Source: Macrocystis pyrifera (taxonomy: Eukaryota; Sar; Phaeophyceae; Laminariales; Laminariaceae). From it: a stretch of 64,000 nucleotides of DNA. Below are positions 24,501 through 37,800 of the stretch, piece after piece. The notes under the pieces were generated by a model, which was not told the DNA's origin, did not search any database, and saw only the letters and a program-made list of their open reading frames with translations. Every line of letters starts with the position of its first letter. Within the stretch, counting starts at the first letter, position 1. The stretch covers positions 16,148,128 through 16,212,127 of the forward strand of contig JASSKH010000005.1 of NCBI GenBank assembly GCA_031763025.1, read 5' to 3'. Position numbers and translations under genes: made by a program.

Positions 24501-27500
24501 TATGTCCCACTTGTTGATTTCGTGCCGGCCGCGCTCTGCAGGATCCCCGCAAGGTAGTGTACCTACTGAACTACATGCTGGAGATACGCAGGGCCACTAC
24601 GGCGAAGGAGGGAGTCAGCCTGGACGAAGCGAGGCTGATGTTCTGGCTGGAGGTGCAGGTGCTGTTCGAGATGTCGGGCGTGATGATGCCCAGCAGGCAC
24701 GACATGAGCAAGGTCTACGACAAGTTCTTCAGACAGGGGTCGGGTTTCTACGTGCGCGAGTTGGCGGAACAGAGACAGGTGCGCGTCCCCTGGTCTTGGG
24801 GGAGGAGGGGCGGCTGCTGTGTCCCATGGGGTGGGGTGGAGTTTGGGGGCTGGGAGGGGCGGGGGGGGTAGGTGGTGTCGATGTTTGCCCTTGTTCGTGA
24901 ACGGAAAAGTAATGGCTCTTTCCGGGGGCTGCCGACTCGGACCTAAGGTTTCGAAAAGGGTTGCGTTGAGGAGACTTGGCACGCGGGGTTAGCTGGCGGA
25001 GGGAACGTCGTCGATTGCGATGGGCCTTGCCTTGCCTCGCCCTGTCTTGCCTTTCCTTGCCTCGTCCCTTGCCTTACCCCTTGCCTTGCCCCTTGCCTAC
25101 CCCTGCCCGGCCCTGCCCTGCGCCCTGTCCTGACCTTGCGGGTGGGGTTTATGTCCTTTCCTGCCCTGCCCTGCGCCTTGCCCTGACCCTGCCCTCTTTG
25201 TGCGTCGAAAATATCGCCCCCTCACCCCTCACCCCCCGCAGCTGAAGCTATCGACGCGGAAGTCTTGGGACGGGCACGTCGCCAGCCTATCCTCCCCCGC
25301 GCAGCGCGACGTCGACGCCGCCGCGCCCACACCCGTTTCACCTACGGCAGGCACGGCGGCGGAGGCAGCAGCGGCAGCAGCAGCAGCAGCGGCAACAGCG
25401 GCAACAGCGGCAACAGCGGACGAAGAAACCACGTCTCCCTTCGTCGACTCCTCCGAGGCGTTCGCTCTCGCGTCTGGAGTAGACGTGGAAGGGGAGGAGG
25501 CGGAGGAGGCGGGGGAGGAAGACGGTGTCGCGTTTGGAGACAGCAGCGCTCCCGGTCTTGTTACGGAAGCGGCTGCGGCGGCAGCGGCGGTGGCTAGCTC
25601 GCCGCCGCCACCGCCCCCCCCCGAAGACCACGCGCCTTCTCTGCCGCACAGGAGCTTTTCCGCGTCGCCGACGGGTGCCACGCGGGCTGCATTCGGAGGC
25701 CGGGCACGGGTGGGGGGTAGGGGGGGGGGGGGGCAGGGGGGGAGCTGGAGGGGGACGAGAGCGGCGCGCTTCCAGTGGAGTTTTTGGCGGCGGACCTTTC
25801 CAAGATCTTCCGCGCTTCGCAGGAGAGGGTAGAGCGCACGCTAACGGCCGAATCTTTCTACCGGTGAGGATCGGACGGGTGTAGTGTGGTGTGGTGTGGT
25901 GCGGATGTTGGAGTGGACACGGAGCGGTACAAATGGTAGGCTGACATCATGTGGTACGTACATGCCGACATAATTTTGTTTTCGCGGTCATGATATGTGC
26001 TTGTAAAACTTTAACTTGGTACTGGGTATATGGTGTGATGTGTTTTGTGTCGGAGCTTCCGGAGGTATGCATGCCAGGGTCTATATATTTGACCTGGCAA
26101 AGAGCCAACGCCTTGTTTTTGATGTTTTATCCCTGCGTTTTGTTCTGTTCGTCCGTTTTCTGTATGGGACCCCCTCTCGTGCGTGTGCTGTCCCTTGCCG
26201 TGTCATGCTGCGCTGGGCTGGGCTGGGCTGCTGGGCTGGGCTGGGCTGAACCATGCCGTGTGCTGCCGTGCTGTCGCGTGGTATATATGTCGTGGTGCGG
26301 CGTGTATTTGTTCGGCGTGGGCAGGTTTAAGACTAGCCCCTGGATGGGTCGGATGGTGGCGTACCTGAGCAACAGCCCCGACTTCGTGCATGTGCCTTTC
26401 GTGAGGATCATGGCGGAGCACGAGCTGCGAGACGTGAGCAAGCGTGCTTACCTTGTATCGGGATCACCGATTTTGGCAAAGCTCCATTTTTTAGACGTTT
26501 CGTTCTCACAGAGGCGGTGAACGGGGCGGGTGGGGGGGGGGGGGGGGGGGGGTGGGAGGGTATTATCTCGTCGGCAAGGCGAGGCTGCGCTGGGGGGGGG
26601 ACTGGGCGGGGAGGGGGTATTTTTGACTTGCTGAGGAGGTTACATTTTCAGGCATAATATCATAGCTTAGCTTGGGTTGTGTGGGGACGGGCGGGGTAGT
26701 GCATCTCGGCAGTAGGGAGAACAGCGGCCTGCGTACCGATGCCATTCGTGGGGGTTCTCTTGCTGGCGCCGAGGCCGGTCACCCACTGCTGTACCTGAGA
26801 GATGCGGCTGCTTGTACGTGGGGTTGACACTCGGCTAGACCGGCCCCAACGGCGCCGTTCGCGTGTTGATGATACGTGTCTCACTGATGCTGCTGTACAC
26901 TCGTACCAGTTACGTGGCATATATGTCTTGATACGGGAAGGTACACTTTGCGTTTGTTGACTTGAAAGCTTGGTTCGTATAAACGGGGTGGTTGTATTTT
27001 CCGCCAAATCAGCTGCAGCTGGTTTCATCTATGAGAGCGAAGGAAGCCAGCGGAATATCGCTTGTGCGAGCAATGATGGTAATCAGTCGGTGAGGTCCTC
27101 CCCCCCTACACACACACCCTTAACCCCCCCCCCCCCCCCCCCGCCCCGGCCTGGCCTCTACCGCTACCCCCACCCTTACCCCCTCCCCGACCTCAACCCT
27201 TGCCCCCCACCCGTGGCAGGTGATGATGATACATATGATAATCGGCCAGATGCCCGGTTGGCTGCAGGTATGGAGGGAGATCGAGCTGTCCGTGAAGCCT
27301 CGCCTGGCCTTGCTGCAGACGAGGCGGTCCGTGCGACAGAGGCCTAGCACCCCGCCCTTGGGCTCGGGAAGCGGGGCCTACGGTGGCGACGATCGGGTGA
27401 GGGAACGGCGAGCAGAGAATGAATTAGGGATAAAGCGGGGGTGGCGGGGGGGGGGGGGGGGGGGGAGGGAGAGCGAGAAAGAGAGGCCCTCGGGTCCAGT

Positions 27501-28577
27501 TTGATGTGTTCATAGGCTGTCATACACGGGCTTCAATCGACGCTGGGCGCTGTAAGAGTAGCAGTTTTTTTGCCTCACGAGGCACTAGTGATGGGGTTTC
27601 TGAACTGAGGCACTACCAAATATGGTTCGTGGTTGACAGTGTGTATCGCCCTGGCGTATACTAAGTGCACGCTTTTTTTTCATGTTCGGGTTTTGGGTGT
27701 CGTGTACACCGCCGCTGCTTTCGCATGCATCGTTCGTGTTTTGTGCTTTGCGGGGTACAGCGCCACGGGGATCGTGGGCGATTTCTAGCACCCCCTCTAT
27801 ACGCATATATAGGTTGGGATGGCGTCGTTTGGCGACGACACTGTAAAACGCGCCTCTCACTGCATGCGCTACAGTAAGACAACCAGGGTAAAGAGTATCG
27901 CTTTTCTGTTTTTTTTTTTTTTACGGTCGAGTCAGATCTTTTTTATGCGAGGAGAACCTTCCCTCCGCACAAGGGGGATGATCGTATCACGTACTGTGTA
28001 TGTCGTATGGCACCCACCCACGAGGCAGTTACGTGGTGAACCCGTTGCTGTCTCAGGAAGTGGCCACACTAGAAAGTAAATTAGTTCATTGACGCTGTCA
28101 TCCATATGCAAGAAAAATCCGCCTCAAAAGCGATTATTAGTAGGACGCAGCTCACCCTTCATGCGACTCGCCCAACACCTCACGGCGCTTCGCGCTTGGT
28201 GCAAGCAATGTCTGCCTGGTCGGTGAAAACCCGACGTCCTCCGTCCCGTTATTGTAGGGATGCGAGGGTCTATGGTCATACGACTACGGCCATGCATGAT
28301 GATGAGTACACCCCCTAACCCCGTGACCCCCCCCCCCCCCCCCCCCCCCATAATGAGTATCCCCCCCCCCCCCCCCCCCCCGCCACCGCTGTGCAAGCAA
28401 TGTCTGTCTGGTCGGTAAAAACCCGACGTGCTCCGTCCCGGCATTGTAGGGATGCGAGGGTATATGGTCATACGAGTACGGCTATGCGTGATATCGAGTA
28501 CTCCCTTCTTCTAGAAAGAGATGCGTGGACAATGGTCAAATGACTACGGCAACCAACAAATGAGTACCACACAGCCC

Positions 28578-28623
<46 letters not shown>

Positions 28624-31600
28624 CGCGCGCACGTCCATCTGCCCGCCATTGACGCTGGTGTAGCCCCGTCGGAGGACGTTCCCCGGCAGCGGGGAGTGGG
28701 GGCGTGTCGGGTCAGGCTTCTGCATCAGTAATGGTGGCGGTAGCAGCAATGGCGGCGGCGGCTGGGGGGGCGGTAGCGGTACGGGCTGCGCTGGGGTTCC
28801 GGAGGCTAAGTCGGACGCGGCCGTGGCAATACTGGCCTCTGCTGTCTATCTCTGGGATTTTTTTTTGTGGCGACCGACTCCCACGCGTCTCTGGGCCTTG
28901 CCCGAGACACGAGCGCCTATGCTACGCTGAGGGGGCTTCTAGTGGAGAACGCTGAGGGCATCGGTCGTGGTGGTGGTGGTGGTGGTGGTGGGGGGGAGGG
29001 GGAGGGGGGGGGGGGGGGGGGGTAGGGCGTCGGCTGGGATTGCGGCGTGTAGCCCGCGAGGAGGAGATGCTACGGTTGATTTGGCGGTGTCGGTGGGCAA
29101 GGCGCTGATCGACGTGCAGCGGCAGGTCCTTCGGAAGGTATGCAGTTGCGTTGTTCTTGCTGTTGTTGTCGTTGTTTGTCGTTGAAAGGGTCACGCCAAT
29201 ACACAATAGAATAGGGTGACGAAGCCGACGCAGAATGGCAGGGTACGGGGGGTGGGGAAGGTACCATCGACTTGACAGGCAATAGGACATCATCAGAACA
29301 GGGGTTGTAACGCGGTAGGCAGTAGTTGCTGGGCGTCTCAAGTAGGGAGGCGGCGAGCGCTACGTTCCGGCGGGTGCCTTCACTTTCTCAATTGGCCTAT
29401 AGCTGCTGTTGGTACGCCTCCTTCAACGCTGCTCCTCTCTCTCCCCTCCCCCGGGCCTTGGGCCCTACGGCGTTTTTGAGTTGCTGCGCATTTCGTGTGT
29501 CAAGCGCTCGTCGTTTTGCTACGTACTCCCCTTCTCCGTGACGAACCAGCGCGCTTCATGTGCTGCTCTTCCGCTTTCTCAACAGGCCGGTGTCCGTTCT
29601 TCCGCCTTGATGGTCAAGTTAGAGAACGATAGGTCGCGTTCGAGACAATCCGTCAAGGTCCTGTTCTTGCCCTCCCCAGTAACCTTTTCCCCACATCAGC
29701 TCCCCAAACATCACTCGTTTGGGTAGTCTCTCGTTACGCATGTGAGCCAAGAACCCCGTGAACCCTCTTGACCCCGCCCCTTGCCCACCTTAACCCTTCC
29801 CTTACGGTACGCCCCTCCGTTCCCTGCCCTGTCCCCGCCGCGCTCTTGGTTATCCTCACCCCGCGCCCCGCCCCGCGCCAACCGAAAACTCTCATGCCTT
29901 GCCCTCAAAAGCTCTGCGCTAGCGTGTACCCCGACTTCCAGGCGAGCTCCTCCTACGAACATCTCTGCGACGAGCTCACGACGGGGGCCCACTCCCCCCC
30001 GCGCCTGCCCCCGGGGCCCCCGTATAAGGCGGCAGGGGAACCCCCCCTCCCTGATGCCGTCGCAATCACCGCCACCACCACTGCCGCCGCCTCTGCGGGC
30101 TCTGCGGGCTCTATCTCGTCCTCGGCGGTGACTGAGGTCAACACGCTCGGAGAACAATCTTCAAAACAGTCTTCGGAAAGGGTGGCGACGGTGGCGGCCA
30201 CGCCGTCTAGGGTGCGAGGGCACAACGGCGGAGCCCCGAACGGTGGCAGCAGCGGGTTGGGGGGCGGGGGGAGGGCAAACCCCGATCTCCTTTTTCTTTC
30301 CTCGGAGGAGCCGGGTCCCCGTCGAAAGAGAGCCGCGGCCATTTGCGGCGGAGCTCTGCGCCCGGGTTTGGTGTGGTTGGTGGAGGCGTAGGCGGTGGTG
30401 GGGGCGGGGATGAGGCGGGGGTTAGTGGGGGTGATAGTGGTGGTGGTGTTGGTGATGTTGGTAGTGGTGGTGGTAGTGGCAGTGGTGTTGGGAGACCTGA
30501 GTCGTGGGGCGAGGCGTTTCGGTCGGAGGGAAACGGGGGCGGGAGAGACACCTCGGTCCGAAGCCCCGGGCCGGGGCCGGAGTTCGAGGTGCTGTGGATG
30601 GCAAGCCGGGGGTGGCTTCTGGAGAAGGTGATGAGAAGGATCGAGCTGCCGTCGTACATTTCGAGGCACCGACCCCCGTGGGGGCTGGAGGGGCAGGCGC
30701 GGCGCCGAGGAGGCGCCGCGGGGGAGCTGCGGAGGCGTTCGAGGAGCGGGAGCGGGACTGCTTTGAGTTCATGTGAGCGGGGGCTAACGGCAACTACCGA
30801 TTAGGCGTATTCGTGGTAAAATCCTGCCGACTCACAGCTGTAGGAATCGTCCTTTTGTTCGTTTTTTTCCTTTGAATCCCCAAACGGGATTGTATCGGAT
30901 TTGTTTTGTCTCGACGCTTTTTAAATACATGCTGCAAAAAAAGTCACATCTTACTCTACGTTATTTATCTTAGTGGTACTTTTGTCCCCGGAAACGTGGG
31001 TGCAGTGCTAAAGCCGGGTGAACAGCTTCTTCTGTTTTATCCTCCGGCGGATTGGTAAAAATAAAGCCACAATTCACAACGTTCAGATTTCGTGTCGTGT
31101 GTCAATTCTAACCCGCAGCTCCCGTTGCAACAGCAGAGCAGGTTGCTGTTACCGCGCCCTCGTCTCGGCGACAAAACTGCGTGGAACTATAGTCTTGGAG
31201 GTTATAACTTAAAACCCTGCTGTAGGGATTGCTATTTCGTTCGTTTGTTTCAGGCAATGCTGCCCGTATCGCTGTAGACTCGTCTGGATGGCGTCCGTCG
31301 GTACGGCCCGGCTTTTGTCCGTCGATCGAGAGCCCAAGGCGGCATTCACGGAACGGAAACGAAACAAAGAGCGGGGGGGCGGGGGGGGGCGGGGGGGGAG
31401 GGTAGCCACCGACGATAGGTGTGCGAACTCGGAGAAGAGCCCGCGCAAAGGGAGCTCCAACCCACGCTACGAAAAGTTATCCCAGCGTGCAAGAAATATT
31501 ACCTGCCCCCTACCCACCCACCCACCCACCCACCCACTCCTCCTCTTTTTCGCCCTCTGCGCTTGTTTTTTTCGTCGGCGTTTTATTTTGCTTGTCCACG

Positions 31601-34600
31601 CTCTGTTTTGTTTGTCCTCCTCGCGATCCCCCCCCCCCCCCCCCGCCCTCCCCTTTTTTTAGCCTCCCCCGAGCTCCGACGGCACCTGTCCCTCCCCCAC
31701 ACGTCCCGCAGACTGGGGCGAAGGCCCTATATCATCCCCGATCCACTCCCACCCCAGGAGCCGTGGTTGGGAGGAACGCCGCCCAGGCCATCCCGCGGCA
31801 GCGAGCACGAAGCCGGCGGTGGGGGTGGCTTGAGCGGGGAGTGGGAGCTTTCGTCCCCTCCCGAGGTTTCGGGGAGGCGTTACAGTTCGCACGGGGAGGG
31901 AGAGCAGGCGGTGTCGGCGGGAAACACGGGGTTTCTTGGAGTGGTGGGAGGCGGTAGCGAGAGAGGAGAGGGTGGGGGTGGGGGGTGCTGTGCAGAGTGG
32001 GCTGTGTCGTTCTCGGGCTCCTTGGAGCAAGGGGTTACCACGGTGAAGGTGAGGGGGGCGGGGGCGGCTGAGGGGAGGGGGGCTCAACTGAAAGTACACC
32101 CCTTTTACACGTCGGACAGATGATGTACAGATCATACAGATCATTTACAGATCATTTCCACTGTCTGATCTAGAGCTTTCGGGGCAGATGGATAGTAGCG
32201 TGGTGATTTGTATAAAGCTAGTTTTACGGGGGGATATAGTAATGAGGGCTAAATATGCTTAGTGAAAATACCAGAGTATATAGGTTTTTGTGTGTCTGAC
32301 GGGTCCTGATTCCTATAGGCCTCCGTAAACAGCTCGTGTTCGGGTGCCGATAAATAATCTGCATGATCCACTACTGCTGTGGGACAGGTTTTCTGGGTTG
32401 GGTCTGTACTATTGAGATCCTTTGTAATATCTCGTAACGGAATGTTATCCTTTTTAGAACCGCAGTCTCATTTTGGGGACAAATCAGTCTAATTTCAAGT
32501 GTCTTGTACCCCGAACGGGACTGCGGTTTTAAAGAGGTCCGGGATGATCTATGCAGATCGTGGTCTGTCTGTCCGACTTTTGTGAAACCGTTTCGAGACT
32601 TTGGAGGGGAAAACACGACGGAACATACAAAAGTGTCGCGATTTTACGGCATCGGGTTCGACCGCATGGAGCAGCCTGATGTAGCGCGGGCTGCTTGCTG
32701 CTGGGGCCTCTGCAGGGAGCGTTGCGTTGTTTTTGGTTTCGTTTTTTGCGTCCGAATTTATATGCCGTTCAAGGAAACACGTTCCACTTGGAGGAGTTAG
32801 GGGGGGTTTTGTTCCCGGCTAGAGTGCCAAGAAGATGTACCCGTGCGGTGGAATATGCGAACAGGAGGGTACGTTAGGGGTGCACCTAAAGCTGCTGAGG
32901 CGCCCAACTTGAGGCGTTCTTCTCGTCACCCAGGCAAACAGCTTTGGGAAACGTGCAAGCTTATCACGATGCTAAATTTCCCATCGAAGAAGGCCGATAC
33001 ATACCTCTAACGGGATTCCTGCAACATGAGGCAACAGGATGGAAGTACAGTACCTGCTTCGTTCTCGACACGCACGCGTTTCGTTATTTTGGTCCACGCC
33101 CATTCCCAACCCCCCCTCCCCTCGAACAATGGCTCTTTTTGCGACTCGCCCAACACCTCACGGCGCTTCGCGCTTGGCAAGCGACGTCTGCCTGGTCGGT
33201 GGTCGGTGAACCCGATGTGCTCCTTCCGTCCCGGAATTGTAGGGGTGCGATGGTCTATTGTGGCCATACGACTACTACGGCCATGCATGACTTGAGTAAC
33301 CCCCCCCCCTCGCCCAGAGACCCCCCCGGGCCCGACTCGACCCGACCCGACCCGACCTAACTACGCCAACTCGGTGAATGTTTGCTTCTCGTCCCAGACG
33401 GAAGAGGTGGTCAGCCTCGCGCTCGGCACCAGCTACGCAGGCTTTGGCGCGGGCTGTGAAGCCCCACCGGAAGGCCTGGAGCCCTTTTTTTCGCCTAGCC
33501 TTCCCGCGGATGGCGGGGGTCCGCGCGCGTGCTTTCCCCTCGAATCTTCGGCGGGGGCCGGGAGGGACGGGGGGGGCACCTCAAAAAGGAGCGGCCGCGG
33601 CCGCGGCGGCGGGAGCGGGGGCAGCCGTGGCCGTGGTGGTGGTGGTGGTGGTGGTTGGGGGGGAGCGAGGGAGCGGGGGTGTTCACATGTCGGATTCTCC
33701 GTTCCCCCGCCGCAGCTATTCACGTTTGCCGCTCCTGGGCGTAACGGAGCGGGGACGTTTTACGGGGCTTGCCTCTCGCTCTTCAGGTGTGCGGTGTCCG
33801 GGGTGTGGGGGGACTTTTGACGTGGGTTTTTGGGCGGGCGGGTTTTTGGCTTGTGGTTTTCCAGCAGATTTCTTTTCTTTACGTAGCGGGGTTTTATTTT
33901 AGCGTGGTATTTAGTGTTAGCGGCTTTTTAGCATGGGTTTCAGTCGGTGTGGATTTTGGTGTGGGTCTATATAGCGTGGATGTTTTACCGTGGATATTTC
34001 GTCTGGGTTTCAGCTTTTTTTTTCAGTAAATTTTGGTCAGCGGGGGTTTGGATGATTTTTTGTTCGTTTTAAGGGGGAGGGGGGGGGGGGGGTTGCCAGT
34101 TTGTGTGAGATGGGAAAGGGTAGGGGGTGGGGGTATGGACAGGGAGGCACCGGGTTATGGGCCAGTTTCGTCTACCGGCGTCCCCGGTGGCTTGGTAGGT
34201 GGTCCGCGTGCCTGTCAAGATCAATTTCGTGGGTTCAAGTCTCACCGAGTGCATGCTCATAGGGACTTTTTCTTGCATAAAAAATTGATAAGCGGAAAGC
34301 GCGAAAGCGTGAGTTGGCTGCATTCGATGAAAATCGACGAGCAGTGGGAATGCTGAACCCTATGCGCGACAAAAAATAAAGGCACGTACCGGGGTGAGAA
34401 GGGACGACACCTGTGACCACGGCTTGTCCACAAGAACGTCGAGGGTAAAACCTCCTACGAGTGGGCTGGAAAGTAAAAGTGAAATTGGTCCGTGGCAGTA
34501 GTCTGTGGCAGTAGACAGGCCTGCCCAAAGGGAAACATACCCCGGTGGCTTGGTGGGTGGTCCGCGAGCCTATCAAGATCAATTTCGTGAGTTCGAGTCT

Positions 34601-34847
34601 CACCGAGTGCATGCTCGTAGGGACTTTTTCTTGCATAAAATTGATTAGCGGAAAGCGCGAGAGCGTGAGTTAGCTGTACATTCGATGAAAGTCGACGAGC
34701 AGTGGGAATGCTGAACCCTATGCGCGATAAAAACTAAAGGCGCGTACCGAGGGGGAGAGGGGGACGACACCTGAGACCACGGCCTGTCCAGAAGATCGTC
34801 GAGGGTAAAACCTCCTACGAGTGGGCTGGAAAGTAAAAGTGATGATG

Positions 34848-34879
<32 letters not shown>

Positions 34880-37800
34880 AAGGGACATTGTAACCAGCGG
34901 TAGCTGGGTGTGTTTTGCCTTCTCTTTTTTGCGCCTGATTTACGGGTATATTGGCGCGGTGGTGCTGGTGAATATTAGTGATGCGAGACGGTTGCCGTCT
35001 GGTCGGTGGGCTGGCCGGTCGCGGTACAGCGTTGGATGCCTCATGACGGGGGCGTTCCCTCCCCCGAGAGTGTATGTATGCCCTGCGCTCCGCGCGCTCG
35101 TCTCGTCTGGTCCAGTTGTGTTAAAGTGGGGTTTATCTCCTCCCCGGTCCCCCCCTCCCCTGTTGGAGACTCGCCAGCATTTGTCGCCCTTTTTATCTTT
35201 CGGCCTCCCCTCCCCCGAGCGTTGTTGTCGGTGTCAACTAGCCCCCCCACCCTCTCCCCTCCAACGCGTAGCCTCTTCTTCCCTCCCTCCCTCCCTCCCT
35301 TGTTGTCGCGTGCCTTTTAATAGGGTGGTGCCGCAGTCGGTCGGAGAGTTGCCCACCTTGCCCGGAGGACTGGACGGCGACAGCTCCACCCCGTCCGACG
35401 CGTCCCCGATTACGACAATCCCGAGCCCATCTACAGGGGGGGGCACCACCACCACCACCACCATCTCCCAGCCGGAAGCCCTCTCCGGTGCCCCTGCCGC
35501 TGCGGCTGCTGTGCCGGAGAGGGGAGAGGCCCCTATGGATGGCACGGCAGGTTCCCTGACGGCGGTTGCGCCAGTAGAAGCAAATGGAAGCGCAGAAGCG
35601 GCTACGAGAACGTTGGCGATGCCGTCGGGAACAGCTGTAGCGAGCGTACCGGAGGTGTTGGGGGCGGCAGCGGCGGTGGCGCCGTGGGCGGGGGGGCGTG
35701 AGGACGCGCGGGTGCCGCCCCCGGGATTCAAGGAGGGAGAAGAGGAGGAGGAAGAGGAGGTGGTAGGGGGTAGAGAGGGTGTGGATTCGATAGGTCGGAA
35801 CGGTGAGGCCAGGCTAGCGCTGACGGTGGCCGAGGCGTCGGAGTCGGAGGGGGTGACAGGCGTCCCCGATGGAGGGGCCGAGGTGGAGGCGGCAGTGGTG
35901 GCGGCGGTGGCGGACACCGAGGGTACGACCGAGGTTAAGACCCTCGAGGGTAAGGCTGTCGAGGATAGGACCGTGGAAGATAAGAGCTCCTCGGTGATGG
36001 ACGTGTTGAAGCTTACGAAGAGCATCGCGATGTTCACGAAGTCTTCGGGGCCGAGCAAAGCCCCCGCCCGCTCGGTGGCGGCACCAGTGACTGCCGTGGT
36101 GGCCGAAGCCGCAAACGATTCCCAAGCGGCGGTGGCGGCGACGACGACGCGGAAGGTTCCGGAGTCGGGCAAGGAGAAGGAGAAGGAGAAGGCTGTGGAG
36201 AAGCCCTCGTCATCGTCGTCGTCCATGCTAGACTTGTCGACGAGGTTTAAGATGAGCATGGGCATGTTCGGAAGCGCTAGATCGTCGTCCGCGGCTGGGC
36301 AGGGAAGACATTTGAGCTCTAGCTCGAGCGTAAGCGCTGCCACGGCCGCCGCCGCCGCCGCCGCCGCCCGCCGCCGCCACTGGCGCCTCTCCTTCACCCA
36401 CCCCTGCCGTCGCCGCCGCTGCCATGAGTAATCATGTCGTACAATCACCGTCGCCATCGACTGCAATGCCTTCTCCGGCGGGGGCGGGCAAGTTTTCGAG
36501 CTACGCTAGACGCGCTGGCAATTTCTTAGGTGAGAAGTGGAGGTTTTATTTTCGGTGGTAGTGGTGGTGTTGGTGCTTGTGCTGTTATTGTTGTCGTGGT
36601 TGTTGTGGCTTTTGTGGTTTTGGTATTGCTGCTTCTCTTGATGTAGCCGGCCGGCTAGGTGCTCGCAGCCCCCAGCCGTCTCGCTTCTGCAATCCGTCGA
36701 ATCGTGCACTAGATCCACCCCGCCGACCTGTGCCCGCGTGGGGGCATTGCTATGATTTTCACTGATCCCTGACCCTCCCTCCCTCCGTCCCTCCCGTCCC
36801 TCCATCCTCCATCCTCCCAACACTGGCCAGGCTCCGATTCCCGTCACCTCGGACGTTCCCCTAACCCAGACTCCACCCTCTCCATTTCCGCCGACACCCT
36901 CGCCAACGGGCCGCCGCCGCCCTCACCGCTAGTCCCGATCTACCTCGACTCGCCCCCCACGGCGGTGGGAGGCGCCGCCGCCAGAACACCGAGCGCCTCT
37001 TCGGCGGCTGCCGCTATAAACGCCCTCACCGCCCCCACTCCCCGACAAAAGTCGGACGCCTCCTCCGCGGGGGCCGGAGAGAGGGGGCTCGCTCGAGGTC
37101 AGGAACTTCGGGATCATCGACGGCGGCTACCGCCGCCGCCCCCGGCGGCGGCTCCGCCTCCGCAGTAGTAGACGCAACATCCTCGACAAGAAGGTCGCTA
37201 AGCTCGGCGACGTCTGACTCGGGCGGGTCCGATAGCTACCGCTCTGCATCTCCGACGGGTGGCGGCGCCGACGGCGAAGCGGGGGGTGGAACGGGGCTCG
37301 GGGAGGAGGGTGCAGGTGCGGGTGACGAGCACGAGGGAGGGGGGTGGCGGCGGCGGGGAAAGGGGGGCAGCAGGCAGAAGCACCTGTATCTGGTTCCCAG
37401 CGGCCTGTGTCTGCTCTCCACACAGCCCAAAACGGGCGCCATGCGGAGGTCGCTGGCCGCCTACTGGGCGGCCCACGGCGAGGAGATAGCTTGCGGTGGT
37501 GTCGCCATGGCCCGCGGCGGTGGCGATGCCGGGGGGGGGGGGGGGGGGGGGATGAAGGTCGGCGGATCCCGGCACAAGAAGAAAACGCCTGCGACGGTGC
37601 CGCCTGCGGCAGCGATGGCGGACCCGTCGACCCACACCCGAATAAGTCGAAAGGAGGGTCGGGCGCGGTGGGTGTTGGGGCGTGGACTGGCCTTACCGCT
37701 GACGGTCTCCGGGAGGCCCTGGGACCCTTTGTGATGCAAGGTCGGCAAGAGTTTAGGCGGGAGGGGTCGGCTAAGGTGGCGGCAGCAGGGGGGGGGGGGA

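Noticed and set aside
29953..30669. 238-codon minus ORF, Pro/Thr/His-rich
   Set aside because: Shadow of the Gly/Ser/Val-rich plus exon; composition follows from GGT/GGC repeats.
32944..33100. Peptide [20 protein letters not shown] as an exon
   Set aside because: Looks protein-like but the acceptor at 32938 gives no phase match with 32048 or 33398, and no donor follows before a repeat; kept only as a curiosity.
33398..33786. Gly-rich run as an RNA-binding RGG domain
   Set aside because: Codons follow GGN homopolymer expansion between two uDENN motifs; no RGG/FGG periodicity.
34821..34880. Poly(A) at the end of the SINE as a gene polyadenylation site
   Set aside because: It is the SINE's own tail: the same body precedes A-rich ends in copy 1, and no gene ends there.
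35234..36466. 410-codon minus ORF, Ala/Ser/Val-rich
   Set aside because: Complement of the plus exon that links in phase to uDENN; no domain, no start or splice context of its own.
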